A stretch of DNA of 64,000 nucleotides from Clostridium tunisiense TJ (GTDB lineage Bacteria > Bacillota > Clostridia > Clostridiales > Clostridiaceae). The stretch's first letter is position 1. Each line of letters starts with the position of its first letter. The translations under genes and the position numbers were made by a program. The DNA is taken from assembly GCF_000300195.1 (NCBI RefSeq), contig NZ_AMQH01000012.1, forward strand, positions 310,001-374,000. Direction: 5' to 3'. The notes under the pieces were generated by a model. The model was not told where the DNA came from. It was given only the letters and a program-made list of their open reading frames with translations, and did not search any database. This document shows, piece after piece, positions 18,229 to 27,500 of the stretch.

Positions 18229-19071
18229 ATGTTATTGACTGAAATCCTTAAGTTAAGAGGGATTAGTACAGATAAAATGAAAGTTATAAGACATACTGTT
18301 AATAGAGATTATATTAAGACGTTAATAGAATGCGGAAATTTTGAATTGTATCAATCAGTTCAAAAGACTAATATTTTGAAGGATGTTAATTATTTCATAT
18401 CATTTACAGATTTGCAGGGAACTAAGGCTCTACTTCATGGAATGTACAACGTAAACGGAGTACAAACAATATTAGAACTTCCAGAAGAACTCAATATAAT
18501 AAAGGAGCGGGAATCATGGGGTGAAGGACCTTATTACAGATATAATCTTGAACGAGTTGATTTACTAAATGATTTGGAAGAAAGACTAGTTATTGAATGG
18601 GGAACTTCAACTATTTCTTGGCATCAGAGAAAATTAGATAAAGAAATAATTGAAATTCTACCAAAAGGTTTTACTAAGGTATTTCCAGGTTACCAAAATG
18701 TAATTCTATCATTTGATGAGTTGTCAAAAACAATTAAGAATCCAGATGCAAATAGGCAATGGAAAATGATGCTATCAAATGTATATGGAGTCTATCTTAT
18801 TCTTGATAAAAAAGATGGACAACAATATGTTGGCTCTGCATATGGGAAAGATGGAATTTGGGGTAGATGGAGCAATTATATACAATCTAAGCATGGGGAC
18901 AATAAAATTTTAGTAGAGTTATTAAAGAATGATCCTATGAGATATAAGCATTTTCAATTTAGTATATTAAGTGTTTTACCTAATTCTTCAATTCGTGAAC
19001 AAGTAATTCAACTTGAATCAATTACCAAGGAAAAGTTAGGTACAAGAGTATTTGGATTGAATGCAAATTGA
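18229..19071 (+). CDS. GIY-YIG nuclease-domain protein with long N-terminal region
   Basis: 280 residues. The C-terminal third carries the GIY-YIG core: VYGVYLILDKKDG then QYVGSAYGKDGIWGRW, with a later Glu (QLESITKEKLG) as metal ligand candidate. The N-terminal about 180 residues are not recognised; this arrangement occurs in stand-alone bacterial GIY-YIG proteins of uncertain role (restriction-like or mobile-element related). Start ATG 18229 with AAAGGA upstream; the GTG at 18223 is less well placed. Confidence 0.8.
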   Translation: MLLTEILKLRGISTDKMKVIRHTVNRDYIKTLIECGNFELYQSVQKTNILKDVNYFISFTDLQGTKALLHGMYNVNGVQTILELPEELNIIKERESWGEGPYYRYNLERVDLLNDLEERLVIEWGTSTISWHQRKLDKEIIEILPKGFTKVFPGYQNVILSFDELSKTIKNPDANRQWKMMLSNVYGVYLILDKKDGQQYVGSAYGKDGIWGRWSNYIQSKHGDNKILVELLKNDPMRYKHFQFSILSVLPNSSIREQVIQLESITKEKLGTRVFGLNAN

Positions 19072-19247
19072 TTGGTATATCAAAAAAAATTTTAATCACA
19101 TTAACATTAAACAAGGTCCTCACAACTAGATAAAGGTAAAGTTCAGAGAAAGAAATTAGAATTTTAGGGTTATCCTAAAATTTTCTGATGAAGCAAAGTT
19201 TATAATTAAGAATTTTAAAGTGATTTTTGAAGAGTGAGGTATTTAAA

Positions 19248-19682
19248 ATGAACATTATTAATAAATTAATTTCTTGTTTAGAAGAAGAAGGAATACTTCC
19301 AGTTTCAAAGGCAACCTGGAACTCATTCATGTTAAATCATTGTTTCCCTGAGAATGAGCAGGATAAAAAAGAACAGTATAGCTATATTAAACAGCAGGTG
19401 GGAAACAAATCAGGAGTATATATTTATGTAAGAGATGGAGAGTACCTTTATATAGGGAAAGCTAAGCCATTAGCAAAAAGGATTAGAGACCACTATATAG
19501 AATCTTATAAGCCAATACCAGATGACTGCCCAGAAAAAAACTCTAGATGGGATAGGTTCTTTCAAAAGTATAACGGTGAAGTTGAGATATATTGGAGGGA
19601 ATTTGAAAGCGAAGAAGAAAGACAATTGGTTGAAGTGATTTTAACAAAACTAATACAACCAATTTTTCTTAAGTTTAGATAG
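19248..19682 (+). CDS. Small GIY-YIG (UvrC-N-terminal-like) protein
   Basis: 144 residues. Core KSGVYIYVRDGEYLYIGKAK, then LAKRIRDHY, matches the UvrC/Cho N-terminal catalytic fold with its Arg, and a Glu follows in FESEEERQLVE. Unrelated in sequence to the larger GIY-YIG gene just upstream. Start at 19248, behind GTGAGGTATTT. Between the two genes is the hairpin GAATTTTAGG / CCTAAAATTTTC (about 19157-19184). Confidence 0.78.
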   Translation: MNIINKLISCLEEEGILPVSKATWNSFMLNHCFPENEQDKKEQYSYIKQQVGNKSGVYIYVRDGEYLYIGKAKPLAKRIRDHYIESYKPIPDDCPEKNSRWDRFFQKYNGEVEIYWREFESEEERQLVEVILTKLIQPIFLKFR

Positions 19683-19913
19683 TATAACCGAATATCAGTT
19701 TTATTTAGAATTAACAGTATGTCTTTAAATGTTCTGTTTTACACAAGCAGTAGAAACTCAGATTATCAGTTCATGATTTATAGAATTACCTGAGTAACCT
19801 GTTGAGGTTAGTTAAGAAGTATTTTCATTGTATTAGTTGGGTAGTATTTCTAGTTATTACTTTTTATGTTATTATAATAGTATAAAAAGTTTGGTGTGTA
19901 GAGGGGAATAAAT

Positions 19914-20693
19914 ATGAAACAAAAATTGATTAATGCGGTATTAAATAATAAGGATAATCTTTCTTACGTTAACTTAAATGAAAATAATGAGTATAGAGGT
20001 TGGACGTATGATTTTAATATAACACTTCCTGAAGGGGAAAATATGAGATTAGATTTATCAAAAGAAGAAGATTTATTCCTATTGTTTATATTAGCTTCAT
20101 CTTGGTCCAAAACAGGACCATGGGAGAATGCAGCGTTTTTCACTACATACCTAAAAATTAGTAAAAAAGATAAAGTAGATTTGTGGCTAGATAATGATTT
20201 TGTAATTCATGAAGTAAATTGCAGTGAGCAAAATGCAGTAAATATTGTGGAGTTGTGTAAGGGCGTAGTACCTAGAAAAAAGGTGAGCTTTAGAAAAGAT
20301 TACTTTTCAAGTATCTCAATTATTGCAGAAAATTGGACTGAGATAAATACAAAGTTAAAAGACTCTAATAAAGAAAACAATTATAGAATCTTTATCGACT
20401 ATATTAGTAAATTAGAAGGACTAGGTGCAGGAAAAAATAAGATGAGAATTAAAATTCCTCTAATCCTACGAGAACTAAGATGTCAAAAGATATATAATAA
20501 TATACCTGGTGAGATTTGTTGTGTTCCAGATGAAAGAGTTAAAATTTCATCAAAAGAAATTGGAATAATGTTACCACATATAAGCTCTATAGATAATTTA
20601 CTAAAAGCATCAAAGATAATTTATGATAATTTTGGAGATTTATATGATATACCGTTGTTCGCTTATGAAGATGTTAAAAAGGATATCATTTAA
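19914..20693 (+). CDS. Hypothetical protein
   Basis: 259 residues, soluble, not recognised. Notable segments: WSKTGPWENAAFF, a helical middle, and LRELRCQKIYNNIPGEICCV followed by PDERVK with a Cys pair. The conserved look of the C-terminal half suggests a DNA- or RNA-related helical domain, but I cannot assign one. AGAGGGGAATAAAT lies before the ATG and an AT-rich promoter (TATAATAGTATAAAA) about 30 bases further up. Confidence 0.6.
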   Translation: MKQKLINAVLNNKDNLSYVNLNENNEYRGWTYDFNITLPEGENMRLDLSKEEDLFLLFILASSWSKTGPWENAAFFTTYLKISKKDKVDLWLDNDFVIHEVNCSEQNAVNIVELCKGVVPRKKVSFRKDYFSSISIIAENWTEINTKLKDSNKENNYRIFIDYISKLEGLGAGKNKMRIKIPLILRELRCQKIYNNIPGEICCVPDERVKISSKEIGIMLPHISSIDNLLKASKIIYDNFGDLYDIPLFAYEDVKKDII

Positions 20694-20776
20694 GTGTATT
20701 GGATTTACTAAGGTAGTAAGTCCTTTTTTCTTACCTAAAAATAGCTTGGTGGAGTATTTTAAGCAATTTTACCACT

Positions 20777-21322
20777 GTGGTAGTTAACATTGAGATATTA
20801 AATTATAGGTATCTTAATTATTTGCCAGTGATAATAAACACAGAATTTGTGGTGGAGAACTTATTGAGTTTTGATGAGGCTGTGGGGTCAAGGGTGTATG
20901 AGGTGTGTAAGTATTATGTGATGGAGATGAGAAGGGGAGGGAGGGGAATTTTAGGCTTAGGTGAGAGGGAACAGAGTGAATTTCAAAAGGCAATTGGAAT
21001 TGAAAAAGACATAGTTACTCAGGAATTTGTGGTTGGAATAAATAGTGTAAGGGCTGCAACCCTTGAGGATTTTGAAACTGAAGCCTTAAACAGTAGATTA
21101 GAAAAAGATGGTGGCTTAGGATTTGACTTTAATATGAAAACTATAAGCTTTGATTTCTTAGATGGACTTGAGGATGAAGAGATTAAAAAGCAATTTGCTA
21201 ATGCATTAAATGAAGGCGCTATAAAATTAAAGCATACATCCTTTAAAGAAAAGGAAACTGATAATGAAAAATTCGCTATTCAAACTTGGATTCTAAGGCT
21301 TGGATTTATAGGTGATAGGTAA
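20777..21322 (+). CDS. Hypothetical protein, start uncertain
   Basis: 181-residue open frame beginning with GTG, without a ribosome binding site, so it may be a 5'-truncated gene. The sequence contains FVVENLLSFDEAVGSRVYEVC, a Gly/Arg-rich loop (RRGGRGILGLG), and an acidic C-terminal half. A decayed partial copy lies at 12525-12700, with similarity starting at about 20808 (AGGTATCTTAATTATTTG). Family not recognised. Confidence 0.5.
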   Translation: MVVNIEILNYRYLNYLPVIINTEFVVENLLSFDEAVGSRVYEVCKYYVMEMRRGGRGILGLGEREQSEFQKAIGIEKDIVTQEFVVGINSVRAATLEDFETEALNSRLEKDGGLGFDFNMKTISFDFLDGLEDEEIKKQFANALNEGAIKLKHTSFKEKETDNEKFAIQTWILRLGFIGDR

Positions 21323-21498
21323 AGGTGCAAGAAATCAATTACTTCGCAATTTGAGCGGAAACAGCGCCTTTAGAAGTAATGGTGAGAAATAAGAATAATT
21401 AATATTTGAAGTCTTAATGTTAAATTAAATAAAATATAGTAAAACAAGCTAGAACAATTTAAGTATATACCTAAAAAAAGTACATGCTATAATCTTCC

Positions 21499-21648
21499 AT
21501 GAAATTTTTTAAAATGATTAAAGTGCTAATAAATAAAGTAGATGATAATTGCCAAAGCTTTGGTTATAAGCTTGAAAAAGATATAATTAATAATATATTA
21601 GCATACATGGATATTAAGAATATTAAAAAGAAGGCTAGAGAGGCATAA
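21499..21648 (+). other. Short open frame, doubtful gene
   Basis: 49 codons, lysine-rich and helical (MKFFKMIKVLINKVDDN at the start). A TATAAT-like box lies ten bases upstream but there is no ribosome binding site. It may be a fragment of a longer gene. The remainder of the 21323-21686 gap shows nothing clear. Confidence 0.25.
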
Positions 21649-21686
21649 AGAAGAACAAGTTAAGTAGATGATGAGGTAAGTTAAAA

Positions 21687-21974
21687 ATGAACGATGAGAA
21701 AGCATTGTTATGCAAGAATAATCTAATCCAACATATGGAAGATTTCCTAGATTACAAAATTGCTCAAGATGAGTACTATGAACTTTCAGAAAGATGTTAT
21801 TCAGAGTATGGAGACTTATTAAAAAAATATTATCCCAAATTTAATCAAAAATTTATGGAAGTAGTACCGGAAGCTTGTTTATACTATATTGATGAGCCTG
21901 GATTAGATGATAACAGTAGAGAGATATTTAGAAACGAAATTAGCAATTTATATAAAGTATTGATTGCACTGTAA
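21687..21974 (+). CDS. Small hypothetical protein
   Basis: 95 residues, acidic, helical, rich in Tyr and Glu (YYELSERCYSEYGDLLKKYY), no membrane segment. Size and composition are like small immunity-type proteins, but no toxin gene lies next to it. GATGAGGTAAG precedes the ATG. Not recognised. Confidence 0.5.
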   Translation: MNDEKALLCKNNLIQHMEDFLDYKIAQDEYYELSERCYSEYGDLLKKYYPKFNQKFMEVVPEACLYYIDEPGLDDNSREIFRNEISNLYKVLIAL

Positions 21975-22223
21975 TTTAAATTCATCTTAACTCTTTATCC
22001 AATTTCAGTGATGAATACTGAATTAAATTGTAGTAAGTTATTATAAAAAGATAAGCCCCCTGAAATTTTAACTAACTTGTGGTAAAGTATAGTTAATGGG
22101 AAATAAAGCCCAGTACATCAATGCCTCTCAATTGTTAAACAGTGTTAAGTAGAAAGCACTAGTTATTTTATTGATGAAATAGGCTAAGAGATATGAATTT
22201 TTATAATTTTTGGAGTGAAGTTT

Positions 22224-22694
22224 ATGGCAGTTAAAACAAATGTAATGAGATTATTAGATAAGGCGAAAGTAGAATATAAAAGTCATTGTTATGCAGATAC
22301 AAATGCAGTTAGTGGCATTGAGGTTGCAAATGTTTTGAATCAGAATCCCAAGCAAGTGTTTAAAACACTTGTAACTGTAAGTGAAACTAAGAAATACTAT
22401 GTATTTCTAGTTCCTGTTGCAGATGAATTAGATTTTAAAAAAGCTGCTAATAGTGTTAAGGAGAAGGCAGTTAAAATGATTAAATCAAAAGATTTGCTGG
22501 AGGTTACAGGATATATACATGGGGGATGCTCACCTATTGGCATGAAAAAGAGTTTTGTAACTACCATTGATGAATCAGCAGATAACTTTGAAACTATTAT
22601 ATTTAGTGCTGGAAAAATTGGATATCAAGTGGAGGTAAGTCTTGAAGAATTGAGAAAGGTTATTACCTTCAATTTATTAGACCTTATTCAATGA
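22224..22694 (+). CDS. ybaK: Cys-tRNA(Pro) deacylase, YbaK/EbsC family
   Basis: 156-residue single-domain editing enzyme that hydrolyses mischarged Cys-tRNA(Pro). Seen: the conserved Lys in QVFKTLV, the Gly-rich loop GGCSPIGMKK, and IIFSAGKIGYQVEV near the C-terminus. Length is typical. Start ATG 22224 behind GGAGTGAAG; GTG 22215 precedes that site. Single gene. Confidence 0.92.
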   Translation: MAVKTNVMRLLDKAKVEYKSHCYADTNAVSGIEVANVLNQNPKQVFKTLVTVSETKKYYVFLVPVADELDFKKAANSVKEKAVKMIKSKDLLEVTGYIHGGCSPIGMKKSFVTTIDESADNFETIIFSAGKIGYQVEVSLEELRKVITFNLLDLIQ

Positions 22695-22873
22695 ATATAA
22701 AGAATAGTGTACTGTGTCTCACTTCTACTTAGTTATGATGAACAGTGAGAATGGAATTTTCTTAGAAGAAGTAGATATGAAATTCTTTTATTGTAATGTA
22801 AGTTATGTTTATTAAGGTTTTGGAGTAAAGAAAAGCACAGAAGTTTTAAAGGTATAAAATACTTTTTTACATA

Positions 22874-22930
22874 AAGAAGAGACTATTTCAAGGAGGTTTA
22901 GAACTTCATTTGAAAATAGCCTCTTTTATT
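22874..22930 (-). terminator. Terminator of the DUF2922/YvrJ unit
   Basis: On the - strand, AAGAGGCTATTTTCAA pairs with a TTGAAATAGTCTCTT arm across a loop. It lies about 20 bases beyond the DUF2922 stop. Confidence 0.7.
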
Positions 22931-22949
22931 TTAGTTTTGAAGCAGACTG

Positions 22950-23168
22950 CTACTGAACAGCAAATTTAGTAGTTTGTCTTTGAGTTAATTGGGCTCCATA
23001 TTTTGAAGCTAGGCCACCACATTTAGTTAGGAATATATCCTTTGCTAGGATGGTATCCATAAGAGCTGAAGCTTCAACTTCAGTTGTATTGCTTTTAACT
23101 CCAGTGATAGTCATTGATACCTTATCACCGGTAGTTGTTACAAAAGTCATTGCTAATGAGTATTCCAT
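22950..23168 (-). CDS. DUF2922 protein
   Basis: 72 residues. The pattern EYSLAMTFVTTTGDKVSMTI, then VEASALMDTIL and a final lysine/glutamine-rich tail, fits DUF2922, a small Firmicute family of unknown function that occurs with DUF1659 and YvrJ genes. The YvrJ gene lies about 90 bases upstream on the same strand. DUF1659 itself is not present between them. Confidence 0.8.
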   Translation of the reverse strand: MEYSLAMTFVTTTGDKVSMTITGVKSNTTEVEASALMDTILAKDIFLTKCGGLASKYGAQLTQRQTTKFAVQ

Positions 23169-23261
23169 TTTTCACCTACTTTCTTTTAAGTAATGGACAA
23201 GTTTATTTTGTTTACAACTTTAGAAGCAGATTTGAGGCTTCCAAAGTGTTGTTAAGTGGTG

Positions 23262-23450
23262 TTATGCAACTTTATTATCATTACCATTATCAATACCTAC
23301 ACCAAGTTTAGTTGATATTATGATATTTAGTTTATTTATTGATAAAGTTAGATTCATAATGTTTTTCTCAAGCCTAATCAAAAGATAAGCGCTTATAGCA
23401 ACAGGAAACCCGCCATTATCAATTAAATTAACTAGTTCATTTATCTCCAT
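23262..23450 (-). CDS. YvrJ-family small membrane protein
   Basis: 62 residues. LIDNGGFPVAISAYLLIRLEK is the typical YvrJ N-terminal membrane segment, followed by a short polar tail. AGGAGGTAATTTTC precedes the ATG on the - strand. First gene of the YvrJ-DUF2922 pair. The 330-base gap to 23788 shows a small CTATC-AAA-GATAG hairpin with T run (about 23719-23740) and no gene. Confidence 0.75.
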   Translation of the reverse strand: MEINELVNLIDNGGFPVAISAYLLIRLEKNIMNLTLSINKLNIIISTKLGVGIDNGNDNKVA

Positions 23451-23818
23451 GAAAATTACCTCCTTTCTTATAAAACATATATGCCTTTAGAGAGAAATTT
23501 CTTAGGATTAGAAATAATTATTGATAATAAATTTTGTGATAGTCAGTGCTCCATATAGGAGAACAGGAAAGACTCATTTATTTTTTGAAAATGCCTTATT
23601 AATGTCTACAAAAAAAGGTGGAGCTGGTATAAGAAAGCTTTGATAAATAAAAATCCTATAAGCTTAGTATTCATCTTTGGTGTAACTATTTTTGATTAAA
23701 CCCGTGTAACCTTGGGTATCTATCAAAGATAGTTTTTTATTATGAAATTATAAAAAACTTTTTTTATGGAGAAGGATTTTAAAACATAATGACGAATATG
23801 TGTTCTCGAGGTGATAAT

Positions 23819-24046
23819 ATGAATATTAATGTCAATTTAAATTTATCCTTTGGAGAAGCCCTTGAGGTTTTGAAAGCAGTTCATGAAAAATATATAGATA
23901 TTAAAGTTTTTTTTGCTGAATGTGAGAATGAAGAAGATACAATAGGGCTTTCAACTCCTGAGGAGCTTAAAGCGCTTTATAATAACTTACTTAAACAAAT
24001 GAAGCAAGAAAGTAGTATGTTTGATTTATTAGATTTTATTAAATAA
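23819..24046 (+). CDS. Small hypothetical protein
   Basis: 75 residues, acidic. NINVNLNLSFGEALEVLKAV begins like a short beta-strand and helix, and the end is Met/Leu-rich. Start ATG 23819 chosen for the GAGGTGATAAT just before it. Last gene before the repeat-rich array. Not recognised. Confidence 0.5.
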   Translation: MNINVNLNLSFGEALEVLKAVHEKYIDIKVFFAECENEEDTIGLSTPEELKALYNNLLKQMKQESSMFDLLDFIK

Positions 24047-24132
24047 ACCCTTAGAAAAGAATGATTACATAAGATAATAAAAAACAAATGATAATTTAAA
24101 AAAATACTTCAGTAGATTTCAATATAGCATTA

Positions 24133-24395
24133 TGCCACTAAGAAAAAGATATTCCACCATTTAAAGTGTTAGGATACTTTCTCTCAGTGGCTTATTCTAA
24201 TTCACCATAAAATCTAAACCCACTTAATAGGTCTATAATCCCCAGCTAAAGATTTCACCACCTTTAGATCTCAGTTTTAAATTGGCTTTGATTTTTATGC
24301 AAGCAATGAAAAAATACAGGTATATTATTACAGTAAATATATGGTAAGATAAGTATAATAGTTCGTTGTAGTAATTTTACATGAATTAATAGGGG
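24133..24395 (+). repeat. Module A, copy with terminator and promoter
   Basis: Begins with the long hairpin GCCACTAAGAAAA ... CTCTCAGTGGCTTATTC (24133-24197). Then AATAGGTCTATAATC-type sequence, TTTTATGCAAGCAATG, and the promoter core GGTATATTATTACAG ... TGGTAAGAT (24319-24350), followed by AAGTATAATAG and GTTCGTTGTAGTAA. First well-preserved copy in the window. It directs transcription into 24405. Confidence 0.85.
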
Positions 24396-24404
24396 GATAG
24401 GATA

Positions 24405-24599
24405 GTGGAGAATAAGCGTTCTAAAAAAGTATATATGATTACTAATTCTATATGGACTTTTACTTGTTTAGCAGGAGCATTAACCATAAAAGATAAATAT
24501 AATTTAAGCTTATGGATATATTTCATTGCAACAGTAATAGTTTTAGCCACAGGGCAGTTGCTATTGAAAAGGATATTTATGAAGACTAATAACAAATAA
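24405..24599 (+). CDS. Small two-helix membrane protein
   Basis: 64 residues. Basic N-terminus, then two hydrophobic segments (residues about 10-27 and 36-55). GTG start with GGGGGATAGG upstream. Placed directly behind a module A promoter, followed by an unrelated serine hydrolase. Function unknown. Confidence 0.6.
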   Translation: MENKRSKKVYMITNSIWTFTCLAGALTIKDKYNLSLWIYFIATVIVLATGQLLLKRIFMKTNNK

Positions 24600-24779
24600 C
24601 TTTATCACACACTTTTCTTAAGTTGCGCATTTATCCTAGATTACCATAGGTGAACAATGGGTAGTTATAACCAATTAGTGGCTATTGATCTGAATAGTAT
24701 TAACTAACATTAATAATGGCTTAAACATTGAAATTGAAGTGAAGAAAATTATTAGAATAAACAAAATGGGGGGATTTAA

Positions 24780-25670
24780 ATGGGGTTGTTATCAGATTTC
24801 CGAAATTCTGTAGTTGAAAAAAATTTGGGGGTATACGGCATTCATGTTTATCAAAATGGGAAAACCCTGGCTGAGCATCGATTCCGCAGCAATGATAGAG
24901 AAAATCTCTATTCCGCATCAAAAACCTTTGCATCTGTGGGAATTGGTATAGCTGAAAGCGAAGGTCTTTTAGGGTTGTCAGATTATGTGCTGGATTTTTT
25001 CCCTGAATACAAGGAGATTGCTTATTCAGGTTCTGAAAAAATAACTATACGGCATTTGTTGCAAATGAGCTCTGGACATATGTTTGAGGATTTTAGTCAA
25101 TATAATTCTAAAGATAGAGCAGAACTTTTCTTTAGCACTGAGATGAAAAAAGAAGCTGGTTCAAATTTCTATTATGAGGATTTATGTACTTACATGCTTG
25201 GTAGGATTGTTGAAAAGGTCAGTGGTAAGATAATCATGGATTATTTAAAGCCTCGCTTATTTCATAAGTTAGAAATTGTAAATCCACAATGGCATACCTG
25301 CCAGAATGGGCATACAGAATGCTCAGGGGGGTTATACCTGACTACTGAGGAGTTTTCTCGCCTTGGGATAACCTTATTACAAAAGGGCATTTACAAGGAT
25401 AAACAAATCCTTCCTGCTGACTATGTAAGCCGCCTTCATTCTGATTGGGTGGATACCACCTCCAAAAATGATGATGAAACAAGAGGTGGCTATGGATATC
25501 AGGTTTGGAAATGTACGCCACCCAACACTTACCGAGCAGATGGCATGTATGGTCAAATGAGTGTGGTTTTAACTGATTATAACGCTGTTATTACTGTTAC
25601 AGCCCACAATGAAATCAACCACAAGGATATCCTGCGTGCAATGTGGAGCGATATTCTTCCAAAGTTATAA
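24780..25670 (+). CDS. Beta-lactamase-related serine hydrolase
   Basis: 296-residue protein of the class C beta-lactamase/esterase fold, without a signal peptide. Seen: SxxK as SASKTF (nucleophile Ser near residue 44), the helix HLLQMSSGH, and the C-terminal loop TAHNE in place of HTG/KTG. The usual YxN motif appears as YYEDL, so Asn is absent; activity on beta-lactams is doubtful and an esterase role is likelier. GGGGGGATTTAA precedes the ATG. Confidence 0.85.
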   Translation: MGLLSDFRNSVVEKNLGVYGIHVYQNGKTLAEHRFRSNDRENLYSASKTFASVGIGIAESEGLLGLSDYVLDFFPEYKEIAYSGSEKITIRHLLQMSSGHMFEDFSQYNSKDRAELFFSTEMKKEAGSNFYYEDLCTYMLGRIVEKVSGKIIMDYLKPRLFHKLEIVNPQWHTCQNGHTECSGGLYLTTEEFSRLGITLLQKGIYKDKQILPADYVSRLHSDWVDTTSKNDDETRGGYGYQVWKCTPPNTYRADGMYGQMSVVLTDYNAVITVTAHNEINHKDILRAMWSDILPKL

Positions 25671-25762
25671 GATAAAAGTACTAGCAAACAATATAAACCA
25701 GTGGTTAATTAGGACATGATATATTATTAAAACCTAAATGGGGAGAAATTGGAGGGGTATGA

Positions 25763-26560
25763 GTGCATAAAGAAGAAAAAAAGCAATTTATAGAAAATCA
25801 AATAATTTCCTTAAGGAAGATTAATGAATTACAGAAACAAGTGAGTCATATTGATGATTCATTAGAGAAGCTTTATCCAGTAGCAATTGTTAAAGATGAT
25901 GTTTTCTTTGTATTTGACTTGGATCACAGTGGTGAAAAGTATGAATTTAAATTGGAATATCCAACACCAATGAAATTTGGAGAGAGAATTTTAGCAGCTT
26001 TCCCATTGGAGTTTTATGATATGAAAGCATCTGCAGTAGTGACAGAGGACGCGTTTCATAGTCTAGAGGGGTATGCATTTATTTTTCATGAATTTGTACA
26101 TTGTTTTCAATGGGAAACCTGTGAGAGAGAAATAAGAGAAACCTTGGAAATCGAAAGAAAATCAAAAGAAAGCAAGAATTTTACGTGGGAAATAACTCAT
26201 CCTTTTCCTTATGAGAATTCTATTTTTAGCCAGAAAACAATAGAGTTAAGAAATTACTTTGATTTAAGGGACTACTTAGGTGTTTTAAATTATTATAAGG
26301 AGATTAAGGAAAGTTTAAAGGAAATTGATTATGAATATATGATATGGCAGGAATGGAAAGAGGGATTTGCAAGATATATTGAGAATTTAGTGAGATATAG
26401 GTTAGGCATTAATAAAAATACGGATAATTTAAAGCCACCTTTTGATAGGGTATGTTTTTATGAAATAGGAAGTAAGTATATAGAGTTATTAATCGAGAAG
26501 GATAAGAGCTTAAAAAATAACTTAAAGGAACTATATTTTAGAATGTTTAACCCAATATAA
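25763..26560 (+). CDS. Putative zincin-type metalloprotease
   Basis: 265 residues, soluble. FIFHEFVHCFQWE contains HExxH near residue 112. A later WKEGFARYIEN supplies a Glu suitable as third zinc ligand, as in gluzincins. The rest is not assignable. GTG start with GGAGGGG upstream; the overlapping ATG at 25758 stops after three codons. No secretion signal, so it would act inside the cell. Confidence 0.6.
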   Translation: MHKEEKKQFIENQIISLRKINELQKQVSHIDDSLEKLYPVAIVKDDVFFVFDLDHSGEKYEFKLEYPTPMKFGERILAAFPLEFYDMKASAVVTEDAFHSLEGYAFIFHEFVHCFQWETCEREIRETLEIERKSKESKNFTWEITHPFPYENSIFSQKTIELRNYFDLRDYLGVLNYYKEIKESLKEIDYEYMIWQEWKEGFARYIENLVRYRLGINKNTDNLKPPFDRVCFYEIGSKYIELLIEKDKSLKNNLKELYFRMFNPI

Positions 26561-26589
26561 TAAAGATAGATTGCTTCACCATATTCTTA

Positions 26590-26740
26590 AAAAGCAACTT
26601 AATTACATTATTTGGATGTTTTAAAGATTAATATACTTACTGAAAGATAAATCCACTAAGAAAAGTAACCAAGGAGCTCATAAGCTTTGGAGGAGTTTTC
26701 TCAGGGGCTTATTTTATGTGGACTAAAATTTAAATTTAGC
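26590..26740 (+). repeat. Module A, terminator half only
   Basis: Contains the upstream part TTTAAAGATTAATATACTTA, the hairpin TCCACTAAGAAAA ... TTTTCTCAGGGGCTTATTTT (26652-26715), and GCTAATAGGTAGACAAG. The promoter part is missing here; the next gene is on the opposite strand. Confidence 0.8.
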
Positions 26741-26792
26741 TAATAGGTAGACAAGTTAGTTTGTAGGGTAAGTTACCTATGAAAAATAGTAA

Positions 26793-26826
26793 AAAAGAGT
26801 CTCTACCAGATTTGATAGAGACTTTA
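26793..26826. terminator. Terminator of the - strand flavin-binding protein gene
   Basis: AGTCTCTA / TAGAGACT arms with A/T-rich flanks on both sides, so it can act in both directions. Confidence 0.85.
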
Positions 26827-26828
26827 AT

Positions 26829-27206
26829 TTAAATACCTTGCTTTGCAGATGTAACTGTTACCTCTACAACTCTAGATAAAAATGAGAATTTTTCTTTCAT
26901 CATATCAAATTCTGGACCAGATGTTAGATATTTTGCAGTTCCTTCAACTACAAAGCCTGTTCCTTGATAGTCTTTGTAGCCTAATACTTCTTTGCTACCT
27001 AAAGTCATCTTAATTTTATTATTTACATTTACATTTTTTTCTGTCTTACGGAATCCATATGCAGGAATTAAAATCCTTTCATCATCAGTAACTACTAAAT
27101 AAGAGTTCCAAGTATTCGCAATATGTGGTTCAGTGGAATCTCCCCATGATATTACAGTTACTACACCTTCATGTTTTAATACATCATAAAATTTTTCTGT
27201 AAGCAT
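26829..27206 (-). CDS. Pyridoxamine 5'-phosphate oxidase-like FMN-binding protein
   Basis: 125-residue split-barrel flavin protein. GVVTVISWGDSTEPHIANTW is the first strand pair, and ILIPAYGFRKTEKNVNVN matches the phosphate-binding region of this family, with GFVVEGTAKY further on. Short relatives bind FMN or F420 and reduce unknown substrates. Divergent from an Rrf2 regulator, which probably controls it. AGGAGGAAATAT precedes the start on the - strand. Confidence 0.85.
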   Translation of the reverse strand: MLTEKFYDVLKHEGVVTVISWGDSTEPHIANTWNSYLVVTDDERILIPAYGFRKTEKNVNVNNKIKMTLGSKEVLGYKDYQGTGFVVEGTAKYLTSGPEFDMMKEKFSFLSRVVEVTVTSAKQGI

Positions 27207-27500
27207 TCTATATTTCCTCCTAATTATTAAATAATATAAATAAGAACTAGATACTATATCTATCGTAATTTAAGTAATATATACAAGAATTGTGGAATCA
27301 ATAGATAGTGCATATATTGCATATAATACAGATACATATTATCTACAATTATTATATATTCACTATACTTAGAAGTCAAGAGTAAATAAATATATTATGG
27401 ACAAACATTATCTATAATTTTATTCAGTAGATATTGACTTATAAAAGATAATGAGGTATTCTGTCGGAAGATTATATTATTATGCAAGGGGATGAGTTTA

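Noticed and set aside
24780-25670. Beta-lactamase conferring resistance
   Set aside because: No signal peptide, YxN replaced by YED and no KTG motif; an esterase-type role is likelier.
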